NCBI GenBank assembly: GCA_029721435.1
Contig: CM056584.1
Span: 12,744,239-12,808,238 of the forward strand
Origin: Gymnothorax reevesii
Taxonomy: Eukaryota; Chordata; Actinopteri; Anguilliformes; Muraenidae
Direction of reading: 5' to 3'
Length of the DNA stretch: 64,000 nucleotides
Position 1 is the first letter of the stretch. Every line of letters starts with the position of its first letter. Shown here one piece after another: positions 1 through 10,720 of the stretch. The position numbers and the translations under genes are program-made. Below the pieces are notes generated by a model. The model searched no databases, had not been told where the DNA came from, and was given only the letters and a program-made list of their open reading frames with translations.

Positions 1-823
1 AGAAGACCTCCTGTTTGCTGCTTTGCCCGTAATGGATAACAGCGCTGTCATTGATCTGGATCTGTTAAAATTATGAGGGGTGGACACTAGCGTTCATGGT
101 TGGGTTAATGATTTGCGCTGCCTGGTACTAATTATAATCTAGGAGCCATTGTTGGTAGCCAGCGGCTCATTGACTTTTAGCATGCGAGTGCAGGTTGCCT
201 GTCTATACCGGTATGTGTAATGTAGAAAGGAAAAGTCCTCCATTTCACATTACATTTCCGCTGTGTGGCGACTCTTATTCGGTCAGACGAATACATCTGC
301 CATACAACTGTGAATCACAAAAAAGGTTCAAATACATTGCACTTTGGGTCTAAACGAGTCTTTGAGTGCTTTTCCTTGCTCTTGTGCGCAGGAGGGTCAA
401 TTTTACAGCAGTTTCTCTCGCAGATGAATTCCAGGTTTTTACATTGAGCTCTCTTGCCATTGGTCGGAATGTGTCAGAAGAGCACACTGTGTAACAGTGG
501 CCCTCGTTTCCATGGAATCTAATAGAAAGAAATCATACCTGTCTGTTGCAAACTAGTAGGGCCTGTCTTTGTCCTGCTCTAGTCATTTATGGAAGATTGA
601 GTTTGTTTGAATTTCTATGAGCTGGTGAAATGCAGGAGAGGGCCGGCCACCTCACTGAAGCCATGTGTGACACCGACGTAACCTGGTCTGACTCACGGGG
701 CCCGGAAAGGAATGTCTTTCGCATTTTTCTCACCTCACCTCCGAAGACTCGCCCGAAGAAGTGTCTGCACGGAAGTTGAAAGCAGTTGACGACACGTCAC
801 ACATGATATTCACATAAAAGCTC
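1..823. other. non-coding, no recognised feature
   Basis: I see no gene, repeat family or RNA gene here. Open frames are short and lack family motifs or convincing splice sites. Confidence 0.6.
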
Positions 824-839
824 AAAAAAAAAAAAAAAA
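824..839 (+). repeat. poly(A) run, 16 bp
   Basis: Uninterrupted run of 16 A. No SINE or LINE body was recognised upstream, so it is treated as a simple repeat, not a retroposon tail. Confidence 0.9.
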
Positions 840-1470
840 CTAATTTCCCAGTATCAGGTGTTCTGTTTTTTACTTTATTGAAACTGCCTGCTCTTAGTTG
901 GTGGCAAGTGTGGTGCACATTTAAGGATTTAGAAACTTTTTAGTTCAGTCTTGTGGTTGAGGTCTCCTATTGTTGTGAGAGGTGCCCAGACAGAGAGACT
1001 GGAAGTGGGCACATGAATGTCAAATCTGGAAAGTTCAATGAGGTGGGGCGCAGTCACAGTTGACTGTGAATGCTTCCGGAGGCTTCTGCGTTACTGTCTG
1101 CTGTCCTCTCCGTGGCTCAGGTGACTAAACGCCGCCGCCGTCGTTAAAAGGGAGTGAGCTCGTTTCCTCCCCTGCCGTCTTCGCGTTTGCGGTTTTCGAC
1201 GTGACATGCGCGTATGGAATGCGTGGGCAAATAGACGGCGCACACTTACTGCCCCGATTGCACAGGTCTGTCGAGAGAACAGAGCGAGGCCGGGATTTTA
1301 CCTCCAGGCCCTCTCCTCCTCCCAAACGCCGTTTGGAATTCCCCTGAAATCGGAGTTGGCCATTTCAACCCTGTCTTAACCTCATTAAATATTGTCAGAG
1401 CCCGTACACTTAATGGTACCTTTGTTTACAGCAGGGCTGGATGAATGAAAATATACCTTTGAGACAAAGC
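840..1470. other. non-coding, mildly CpG-rich in part
   Basis: No gene recognised. Roughly 1120-1320 is richer in CG dinucleotides than its surroundings but has no TATA box, splice pair or coding frame to support a promoter call. Confidence 0.5.
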
Positions 1471-1510
1471 GGAGAGAGAGAGTGAGATAGATAGATAGAG
1501 AGAGAGAGGG
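1471..1510 (+). repeat. (GA)n/(GATA)n microsatellite
   Basis: Compound simple repeat: GA dinucleotides interrupted by three GATA-type tetranucleotides, then GA again. Confidence 0.9.
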
Positions 1511-2138
1511 GGGAAAAAAGCTTGAACAAGAGGGCGGTTTTAACTCCATACTGCCTGTCAGCCTTTGGAATTTCATTAAGCAAACACTTGATAGTCTTGA
1601 CTACACCCAGAGCAGTGAGCGCCGGCAGTCTGAATTTGTCGAATGTACTGTACACCCATATCTCGTTACACCGAAACAACAATTGTGGCTCGTCAGGAAC
1701 ATCAAATTGCAGTTTATTTCATGACGTGCATTGTTAACCCTTTACTTGTCCTCCTTCAGTCTGAACCGTAGCCCTAAACTGAGAGCCAAAAATGGTAACC
1801 TTGACGCTAATCCTACCTGAGCAGCACATGTCAGCTTTCATAGTCTTTTCCTGATGTAGACTTGCTGCTCAGTAGTTATTTAGGTAACGTGGGGTATTTG
1901 TCGTGGCTAGAAGCGAGTGTGGCGCTTTCTCTCATATACTGCGTTTTGCCAGATTGTACTCAGACTCTTGAAGAAAGTTCTTTTTTTTTTTTTTTAAGAG
2001 TCATGTTGTTAACTGCCCCTCTGTTTGTTTGAGAGCCTACCATGCCAGCAAAAGACATACAGAAAAATTCAATGAAACCCTCAGTGTTTACACTGCAAGC
2101 CGCCAGCAGTTTATAACCCTACACAGGGGACATTCTGA
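1511..2138. other. non-coding; contains T15 at 1981-1995
   Basis: No gene recognised. A 15-bp T run lies at 1981-1995. Confidence 0.55.
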
Positions 2139-2270
2139 TCCAGCAGACACTGCGTTCGTCTAGAACTGGGGTTAATCCAGCAGACGGCGACCCTCCAGGA
2201 CTGGAGTTAAACCTGCAGACACTGTGGCCCTCCAGGACTGGAGTTAAACCTCCAGACACTGTGGCCATCT
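2139..2270 (+). repeat. 35-37 bp minisatellite, about 3.5 copies
   Basis: Tandem copies start near 2140, 2177, 2213 and 2250 (periods 35-37 bp). Each has the pattern CTGCAGACACTGTGG, then CCCTCCAGGACTGGAGTTAA. The core CCCTCCAGGACTGGAGTT resembles the inner terminal region of common vertebrate hAT-type non-autonomous elements, so the array may have grown from a transposon end. A related array lies 375 bp downstream. Confidence 0.85.
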
Positions 2271-2644
2271 CATTTTATTAAGAAAATTCTATTGTTTAGA
2301 ATGCTATCTTCTGTTTGATATTTTTTCTGCTCGTCTATTTTATAGATTGTCATTTCATTTTCGTAGCGTGAATAGGTTTTGCTTAACCTTGCCCTACTAA
2401 CAAACAGTTCTTTGAATTTTCTATTTCAAGACAAATAGGTAATGGAAAAAGAACTGAAATTGGAGTTTTTAGGAAGTGAAATATAGAAGAAAAATGCACA
2501 AAAATATGAAGATAAAAATAATAGCATTATTTGTCAACATCTCGATCTGGAATGAGGCTCTGTGGTATTTGATATGTGATGTGATGTCATTTGCACAAAA
2601 GGTTCATGGGGGGAAAAAAGTTGCCTTCAAAACTGAAGCTACAC
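2271..2644. other. AT-rich spacer between two related minisatellite blocks
   Basis: AT-rich sequence between two arrays of the same repeat unit. It has no recognised transposon ends. It may be an insertion into one ancestral array or heavily decayed repeat units. Confidence 0.4.
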
Positions 2645-2752
2645 CTGCTGACTGCATCAATCCAGGACTTGAGCTAAAGCTTCAGAAATTGCAGCCCTTT
2701 TAGACTGGAGTCTAATCTACAGATACTGTGGCTTTCCAGGCCTGAAATTAAG
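2645..2752 (+). repeat. diverged 36-bp minisatellite, 3 copies
   Basis: Three diverged units of about 36 bp (near 2645-2680, 2681-2716 and 2717-2752). They match the unit at 2139-2270: CAGA.ACTGTGG, a TCCAGG core and a GGAGT.TAA-type end. Confidence 0.7.
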
Positions 2753-5700
2753 CATTGACCATAATCTCTTATCCATCTCTGCAAAGTCAACTAGGATTTT
2801 GGGTTTGTTTAGTACAGAGCATCCCCATAAAGGGCCATAAATCCTCTGTCCATCTGCTCTCGCCACAAAAAAAAAACAAAAAAAAAATGTTGTAGAGGTC
2901 CAAACAGATAAATATAGGAAAGCTCTTTGGAGATAAATATGCCAGAACAGCACAGTGGGTTACTTCCTTCACTTTTCCCTGTCTGGGAGATTGACCAACG
3001 CAAAGCTGCCAGATATTTGTTTTGGATTTGTCGAAAAGGATGTTCCCCAGATATCAGATTGAAGATCTATTTTTGGTTACGGATCAACTAACAAGGAAGT
3101 TTTCCTTAAATCCCCTGCCATCGCTGTAATCGAATCTTAATTTTTTTTTTTCTTTTCCTGAAATATCATTGTGTTCCTTTTTAGGTCCTTGTCCATAGGA
3201 AGCCAGCTTATCCAGCCTGCCATTGTATGACGGTTCATGTAGCTGATCAGTAGAAATTAAGAATGACAGAAATATCTTCAAAACATCTAATGTAAATAGA
3301 GCTCCTTCGGAGACAAGGTTTTTGGTTCCATCTGAAATTCTTTCGAAGATCGAAAACGTGTAATTTTTGCATCACTCTCCGTGACGAGTGTAATGAAGAT
3401 AAGCAAAAATAGACCGGCAGAAATCCCCCTGGTGTCACAGAACTGGTTTATATCACGTTTTGGGCATCAAGGCTTTGTCTAATAATATATTTGGGTTTTG
3501 CAACATCACAATGACCCAGCGTTTTTTATTTTTTTGCAAACAGAAGTACTATTTATATATAATATTGACTGGCTGCTCAGGTTGATCTACTTTTCGGCTT
3601 TATCATTTTCCAGTGTTGCAAAAACAAATGAACCAGGAACTGAGGCCTGATGTGGCAATCGCTGCAATTAAATTGGAGGTTGCTGGGTTGCTCACCCGAT
3701 AAAAGCACCGCAATTTTCTGAAAAGTGAGCGAAAAATTTGCTTTGAGTCACCCAAAGGATATATGGGATGGATTCAGATGGCCAGCATGGGACTGCAATT
3801 TGCTTAAAGGACTTATTTTGGCCTTCCAAGTGCCATAGCTGGCCTGTGGTGTGAGTGTGTATGATTTGGTCTCCTCCACCAGTGTTTTGTGTGTGAATGT
3901 GAGGTAGCCACAGCATGCAGCTAGCTGGCACTGCCTCGGTTGGAGAATCACAATGTGTTTTACCTCTCCTGATCGGGCAACAGGGGGTGGTTTGGCTGGG
4001 ATTGCTCACAGTTTGCATATAAGACATTCCAAATTCAAGTGAAATCAGAGTTGCCAAATTAAAAGAAAAAAAGTTGGCAGTAAAACGTGCGCGCGCACAC
4101 ACGTACAAGTATACACAAGCATGAGTGCCACAGAATTGCGCACATGTACACCGCATTTATACACAGCATTTGCTTTGTAAATAGAGAACATCTTAATTTC
4201 CCTTTGAAATCCAAACCCTTGCCCCCACTCATTACGGAGAGATTAATGGAAATGCTCACCTCAGTCGCTGCCTAGCGCTGCCTGCAGTTGCTTAACATGG
4301 AGCTGCAGCGTAGAGACCTCCTCTTGGCCTGAAAAATCTTAAATATCGAGAAGGCCTTGTTTCAATCTTACCGCACTGTCTGCTAAAATTTAAATAATTT
4401 AAATGGAAGCTCGCAAAAGCTGCTGTTTCACACGCAGTACTCAGTTGCTGCCACTCTCCCAATATTTTGTAGGTTACAGCATCAAAATTTGCCACTTTGT
4501 GTTATTCAACCACCTAGGCAGGATAATTCGCTGCCCCATTGTAGCTTTTGAGTTAGGTTTTAAAGGAGCTGTGTCACGATTATGGTGCATGCTCACAAAT
4601 TTAAACCAAGTAAATCTGCTCAACTGCAAGTCAAAATCTAGAAGGTATTTTTCTTCTGTGATTATTGGTGGTGGCAACCAGTTAACATTCTTTCTTTCCC
4701 TTGGTTACAGCTCAACATAGTCCTTTGAATCCTCAGATTTCCACAGAAAGCTCCTTAACACAAAAAGCATAGTGTCAGAATAACTAAAATGTATAAATAC
4801 AATGCAGGACAAAGACAAATTGGCAAAGATGGGATCAGATTATGACTTGCAGTCAAGCAGATTCACTTTCTTTGGATGTAAGTTGAGAGTATACACAGCA
4901 TGTGTGGCACGGCTCCTGTAATAAGGTTTGAGATGGCAGCCAAATCAATGTGCATGTTTCATCGACAGCTCGCTTTGCACTTAACTCTCCCCTAATACTG
5001 TTAGAGTGGTTGATGTGTATCTGACAATAAAGTTATGTAATCTTGAATGCAGGCTTGCTTGCAATCATAAATGTTGATTCTTACAGGTGTATAGAACGAT
5101 TACTGATATTGCAGCTGGAGTTTGGGCCCATTATTCCAGGCCTTGTCGGAAGGTCCCGGGCGCTCTTGGCCTCGTTGAAAAACCGTGCGCATGATAAAAG
5201 AGAGGTTCCAATCCTGCGGTTATATTTACAACTCCGCCCACATTTCTCACCAAACCACCTAAACCGCACTATTTATCCTTTAAGTCCCAGAAACCCCTCC
5301 GTCAGCAGACCTTTTCCTCCCTCCTGCAGGTGGGGTAGAGGAGAGAGAGGGTGAAATGTGTTACTGTGCATGTGTGTATGCGGGTGTGTGTGCGTCTCTG
5401 TACTGTACTGCAGCAGCAGAAAGTTTAGGTGTGTATGTCGGCTCATTGGGGGGGGTGGCTGGGGTTGGATAATTGGCGTATTTATCTGAAGGAATTCAAA
5501 ATGGTTAATCCTGAGTCCCCCCCTCCGCCCCCCAGATTAGCGACGGCCTGCTTTGTCTTGTTGGCGGACGCACTGCTGAGGCTGTTGTGTTCTGATGGAT
5601 GCTGGGCCTACTGCCAGTACAGTGCTGCCCGGGCTAACTGCACTAGCGCCCACTGCAGATTTACCCTCATAGCTCCTCTGGAATTTTTCTTTAGTTATCG

Positions 5701-6710
5701 TCCACTAGATTTGCAGCATATTTCTCCATTTTCCCCTGGCTTCTGCTTTCTTTTTTTCTCCAGGTCTTGCTCTTTTGCTTTCGTTCACTCACTCTCTCGG
5801 TTTTTAGACATGAACATTTTTCGTTTGTTAAGAAATGCTGATGTAAGGGGGAAACATCAACCCCCTTGGACATTTTTGCCAACTCTTAGATTTGCGCGGA
5901 TGACAAGGTAAAAGGCTACAATTGTTAAGAGCCAGTTTGGATGTTGATCCAAATGTCTACTTGGAAATTGCCTGCCCTTCATAATTACCTCTCCCGATGT
6001 AATGCATTCACACAGCTGAACATCGCTGACACGGGTTTTATCTTAACAGTATATGCACTGCAGACTAACGTCGCTTTCTTTAATCCTCAGAGGCAGCTGA
6101 ACTGTCTCCTTTGCTGACGTCTTTGTTGACTGACGATTAATGCCGTCCTCTTATAGCCCTAATTTTTTTTATTTCCAGTTTGCCCATGATTCTTATTTTA
6201 TTTTTGTGCTGTATCTTCTGTTTGGCTCACTTTCTGGATTAAAAAAAAAATAAAAAATTGTTGTAGCCCAGGTGCTCAAATGAAAATGTTCCTTACAGAA
6301 AACCGTGTGCTGTTTAGAGTAATGAACTGTTTGGTTGATTTTTGCATCGTACGATGGCTAAGCAGGGCAGGATCATGCTACTTGCCCACGTCCGCCCAGT
6401 TTACTGTGAAACCTCGACCCTTGCTCTCTCCGGGCGAGAGCGTGATTGGAGGCGACTCCGCTTCCCCTCGTCCGTTCTCCGCCCGATTTCCCCTGACCCC
6501 CTCCCGTTCCTTTGAAACGGTCTCCCTGGTGTTCGCGCTGAAAGCCGCTCCGCTCCGGTCGCGTTTCTCCTCTGCAGGAAGCGAGAAGCGGACGGTTCCT
6601 TCCTCCTGTTCCGACACGACTGAAACTCAAACCATGTGTTTTTGCCCATCGCCGCCCTGCCTACCGCCCTGAACTCCCGGCAACCTGGAATTTCAGGATT
6701 AATTTCAGCG
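2753..6710. other. non-coding, no recognised gene or repeat family
   Basis: About 4 kb without a supported feature. Short A and T runs occur near 2867-2887 and 3139-3151. A pyrimidine-rich acceptor-like site lies at 5740-5762, but no coding frame supports an exon after it. Roughly 6380-6660 is CpG-rich with overlapping open frames on both strands, as expected of GC-rich DNA. The longest frames (154 aa on minus at 3692-4156, 160 aa on plus at 5429-5911) show no family motif. Confidence 0.5.
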
Positions 6711-6728
6711 CCCCCCCCCCCCCCCCCC
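6711..6728 (+). repeat. poly(C) run, 18 bp
   Basis: Eighteen C in a row, that is a G18 run on the minus strand with G-quadruplex potential. It abuts a CpG-rich stretch. Confidence 0.9.
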
Positions 6729-8669
6729 TGCTCCGCTGTCCCTCTTGTTCTCCTTCCTTTTCATTAGTATTGTTTTCCTTCTTGTGACTCCGTGTTCTCT
6801 CGGGGCGGGAGCTGGCGAAATGCGTCCCGCGTCCAGTCTCCGGGCTCTCGATGTCGAATGGCCCTTGTGGGCCATCAGAGGAGGTTAAAGTGACGGCCTG
6901 CTTTATTAGAAAAGTACCGTAGCCTGTCTCAGAGGGCATTGCGGGCCTTCCTGTTTCAGAAGTCATTACCCAATGTGCTGCATTTAAGTAGAAGGAGACC
7001 AGGTGCGACCCCTGTGCTAATGAGGACCTGCGTTGGGCAGTTTTAGTTGGGCTGGTCCTGCTTTCAATCCAGGGAGTTGGGGGTGGGAGCTATTTCCGAA
7101 CCACAAAACGGCTCCTGTAATATGCTGTTTGTCAATTAATAAAAAACCAAGAACGTTGTCCCGATGAAAAAACAGACTCCGATTTTCGTAGCAAAAGCAG
7201 GAAAAGTTTATGACACAGCCGGCCGTAAGAACAGCAGCATGATGCAGAGTTCAGAATTCATTAATTTTGTTAGAAATTTTATACAGGTACAGACATGTGC
7301 ATATGACTTCTGCCTTGCATATCAGGAGTTGTTGCTGATTGGTCTTGGGGTTTGCACCTGGGTTTTTGTTTATTTATTTTTTTTAAATAGTGTGCACGTG
7401 GAGTCAGTCTTAATCAGCTGTGTCGTCCTGTCATTTATTAATCCCTATAAATTAGACTTTTTCACTTAAGTTTTCCCTTAAGTAGATTCAACATTAAAAA
7501 AAGCATTTTGTAACATTGTAGGGCAATGTCACATTCATATTCTGTATCTGCTGGTTGTAGCGCTTCACTGAAGCTACATCACACTTATATTGAGAGAAAT
7601 ATTCAAACCCAGGATTCCATATTTTTTATGGCCGCAGCATTACTTCAAATGAAAAATATCTGGATCTTGATCATCGTTTTATGTGCATCTCCATGTAATT
7701 CAGCAGGACTTACGTGGGGTAGTTGGAAATCTTTGGATCTCCACTAGCAATGAAAATGGGGCTGAACTTCCACAGGTTTGAATTCTGCAGCTAGACTTTA
7801 TTGACCCTCATATAAGTTTGTAGGCTTTATGGGATTAATTGCTATGACTGGCTTACAAACACGGTTCTTTTGCAGCTGCTGCAGTAGTGGGCATTAGAAT
7901 GATGACTCATCACGGCATTTCCTGAGTGCTACCCTTGTCTTTACCTTGGTCTTAGTGATGGTGTCTTATTATCTTACCTTATGTATCATTAAAGTTATTG
8001 CCTTGTTTTGATTCCAGCTTCACAATGAGCAGTTGAATATAGTCCGAGAACTTGGAGGAATGGAATTTTTATGTATCGTAATCCGCTCGAACAAGAGGAC
8101 TGTTAAGAGTCTTGAATGCGAGCCGAGTTAGAAAATGTTATTTCTGCCAGATGTCAGCTGGAGATGTGCTAATCTGTCAGCACTTCATGCGAGCAGTTAT
8201 TTATTTCTAAAAAAGTAACTGGAGGGGCGGCGGCTCTGGAGATCTTTGGTTTCCGAGTGTCGTTATTTATAAATCCACAGCATTTGATGGATTTAGCGAT
8301 GGGAGTATTCTATTGAGTTATTCTCATTTGCCGTACGCACCTCGTGTCCAGGTTGTCCGCGAACCAACATTGACTGCTTTGTTATGAAATCCTTGCACTG
8401 TGTCACACTGTATTGCTGTTTTTTGAATGGAGCTGGCAGTCGGCAAATATTTGAGCCGTGGACGGTGAATTCAACGGATTCACATAATAGATGTTTAAAT
8501 CAGCCTGCGTCTTAGTTTGAGGGCGTAATCATTTTTAATTTGAGAGCATTTACACAGGTAAATGGGTGAGCCCTGTAGGAAAATAAATCGTTTAAAATTT
8601 GACACCGTTCAAATTCTTACATACTGCACTGTGTTTAGTCTTTTATTTGGACTGGTCAGAAGAAAGTAT
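6729..8669. other. non-coding, no recognised feature; possible conserved element 8160-8560
   Basis: No gene recognised. The block around 8160-8560 is repeat-free and of balanced composition, with the texture of a conserved regulatory element, but conservation cannot be seen from one sequence. A weak acceptor-like site near 8000-8017 precedes a short open frame with no convincing donor. Confidence 0.4.
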
Positions 8670-8908
8670 GGACAGGCGGATGGTGCAGTGGTTAGCACTG
8701 TTGCCTAACAACAGTGAGGTCGCGGGGTCTAGTTCTGGCCGGCCAAGAAAACAGGGAACACCTCAGCCAGTCCCCATGACTGAGGAACTGGCTTTAGAAC
8801 TGGAGTTGGTTACCAGCCGCTGCACTGTGGCTGCCCACTGTCTTTGTGTAACAGGGAGGGGTTAAGTGCTGAAGATGACCTTCCCCACAGGGTTTGATAA
8901 AATATCCC
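8670..8908 (+). mobile_element. tRNA-derived SINE
   Basis: The 5' part is tRNA-like. An RNA polymerase III A box (TGGTGCAGTGG) lies at 8681-8691 and a diverged B box (GGTCTAGTTCT) at 8726-8736. A body follows with the pattern CTGCACTGTGGCTGCCCACTG and GGAGGGGTTAA. The tail CTTCCCCACAGGGTTTGATA plus AAATATCC resembles the RTE/Rex3-type LINE 3' end, which is also present on the minus strand near 29925-29957. Such a SINE would be mobilised by that LINE. It is non-coding; the open frame across it is incidental. I saw no clear target duplication. Confidence 0.8.
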
Positions 8909-9494
8909 ACTGCATAGAAAGAGCCATGGTGAGGGAGGGGATTTGTTGTGGGAGTCGGGTCTTTCGCCCTTTTCACTGTGTTGAATGGCTTAATTTGTGG
9001 TACTTTTTTGTATGTATATGCTCTGACTGAAGAGGTTAGCAAGTTTTCTCCAGGGGAAAATAAGGATCAGTTATCTTCACCCTGGAGAGGGGAATTTGCT
9101 TTGACTTGCAATATGCTCCATTCCTTGATTAAGTGCTTTCAATTTAATTCTAATTCTACACAGCTTCTCCGTGAGAAGATGGCCTCAGAGGTTGCCAAGA
9201 ATTGGATGGCCAGTTCTGATCATCAGCTGTTCTGTCCAGCTCGGGGTTTCTTTGTTCATAAGGAAAGGCGAGTTCTGGGTCATAAATTCCACTGGACTCA
9301 ATGTTACCCTGGCAGTCAACCTAAATATAATCAAGTGCTTGCAGCCACGAAGAACTGACCTCGGGTCAATGCCTCGCTCAATATCTTTGAGCCTTGTGGT
9401 CAACTCATTGAATCCCAGCAATGCCATTGCCGGTGATGGTCAGAGGTCTGCATGGGCGAGGCCACAATTGGCACAGCCTCGTCGGGAATATTAG
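8909..9494. other. non-coding, no recognised feature
   Basis: No supported gene or repeat. Overlapping open frames here share no similarity with a known family. Confidence 0.45.
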
Positions 9495-9870
9495 GGGATA
9501 GGCTGGTTAAAATTTGCCAGTTCATTGCTCCGTGGAGACCACCTCTGGTCAGCCAGGCGCATGTAGCTATATAAACTAAATTGTACGCTGACTAGGCAAT
9601 CCTCCTTCGGCAAAGGCGGTGCGCAATTGGTGGTGTGACTGTAAAGTCTAAAGATGTGAGGGCTAGTTCTCGCGCGAGTCGGAGGAATCTTCCCGAGTTG
9701 ATGGGAGCAGGTCACTTTGCGGTGGGCTTAACGCCACAGCTACATTCAGAGTGGGGTTAAAAAAGGGGAAAAATCCCAAATAAAAAATATTGGGATATCC
9801 TAATTGGGCAAGGTTTTGCAAAAGGTCATTTTTAATCTGGCCCATTGCGAGCACATTTGTTGGGCTTTTA
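9495..9870. mobile_element. possible decayed SINE-like repeat
   Basis: GGCGGTGCGCAATTGG at 9616-9631 resembles the GCGCACAATTGGC core of V-SINE-like elements such as the copy at 55625. Further on, GGGATATCCTAATTGGGCA (near 9791-9809) resembles the tail motif AATTGG.ATATCCCA of the copy at 26617-26990, but apparently inverted. The parts do not line up into one clean element, so it may be two fragments or chance. Confidence 0.3.
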
Positions 9871-10519
9871 TTACGCTTCATGATTGGGTTTACGTTGGTC
9901 TTACCGTATAATGCTGGAGCTCTGTCTTGGGGTCATTAGAGATTAATCATCGGGATTTAAAAAGTACGACATTTTCACAAGATGGTTTCTTGACTTTCTA
10001 AGAAAATAAGATATTTTCTCAGAGGTTTGTTTTTGTCTGATGGCGATGTGCTGGTGGATTTGGCTGACGACTGGATGAGGAAAGCGAGTCGTCAGCATCG
10101 TCGACTTCATTTACCTGTCGGGCCTTCTGTTCTTCAACCAAGAGCGGCTGTTTACAGAAAATCAACCTTGTGGAAACACCTGAAAACCTCAGGCCTTTTC
10201 CCCTTGTTCCAGCAAATAACCTCTAATGCACATCCACAGGTGATGACACCGTTGACAAAGGCAATTTCTGTAGGAAGGAAAGAGAAAGGGCCTTTTGTTA
10301 CCTGAAACATACTTGGCAGGAGGTGGCCCAGTAAGTGTTTATAGCAAAGGGGAAAAGCAGGGGGTGGGGATGAAAATCGCTTGAACTCTGTGATTTCGTA
10401 CATCTCATGTCAGAACGTTCCGGATGGCGGCGGTGACGGCTGGGGTTGAAGGGTGTCCTTTGTGTGGCCCCGTGTGTAAATCATCATGTTTTTGATGACA
10501 TAGATCGGGACAGACAACC
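9871..10519. other. non-coding, no recognised feature
   Basis: No gene, repeat family or strong regulatory signal recognised. Confidence 0.5.
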
Positions 10520-10720
10520 TTAATCCGACGCGGTGTCAGAAAGGGGGCGGGACGGGACGAGGAGCGATGCGGGGGCGAGCGCGGATTAGCTCTTTAATCA
10601 TAAACGCGTCGACTAAACGCGCTGGGATTAGGGGTCGAGGAACAAGGTGTCTTTATCTCCCGGTAGACCGCAGGGCGCTGCGCTGCGGAGGGCGGGGGGG
10701 TGGGGGGAGTCCGTCAGGCG
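10520..10720. promoter_or_regulatory. CpG-rich block, possible regulatory element
   Basis: Dense CG dinucleotides with a GC-box-like GGGGGCGGGAC near 10544 and a TAAT-containing stretch CTCTTTAATCATAAA inside otherwise GC-rich DNA. No TATA box. A strong acceptor-like TATCTCTGCAG ends at 10885 but no convincing exon follows. This could be a CpG island or enhancer, or only a GC-rich patch. Confidence 0.25.

Noticed and set aside
2139..2752. CRISPR-like array
   Set aside because: Units are contiguous tandem repeats without unique spacers, and the DNA is vertebrate-like.
3692..4156. 154-aa minus-strand open frame
   Set aside because: No family motif, no splice context, and parts overlap TG/GCGC-like low-complexity sequence.
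5740..5845. Exon from the acceptor at 5762 to a GTAAGG near 5843
   Set aside because: The segment has no supported coding frame and its first half is itself pyrimidine-rich.
5429..5911. 160-aa plus-strand open frame
   Set aside because: It runs through pyrimidine-rich low-complexity DNA (SFAFVHSLSRF-type translation) and has no domain.
8018..8130. Open segment after TTTTGATTCCAG
   Set aside because: The frame is open for about 38 codons but no acceptable donor precedes the stop.
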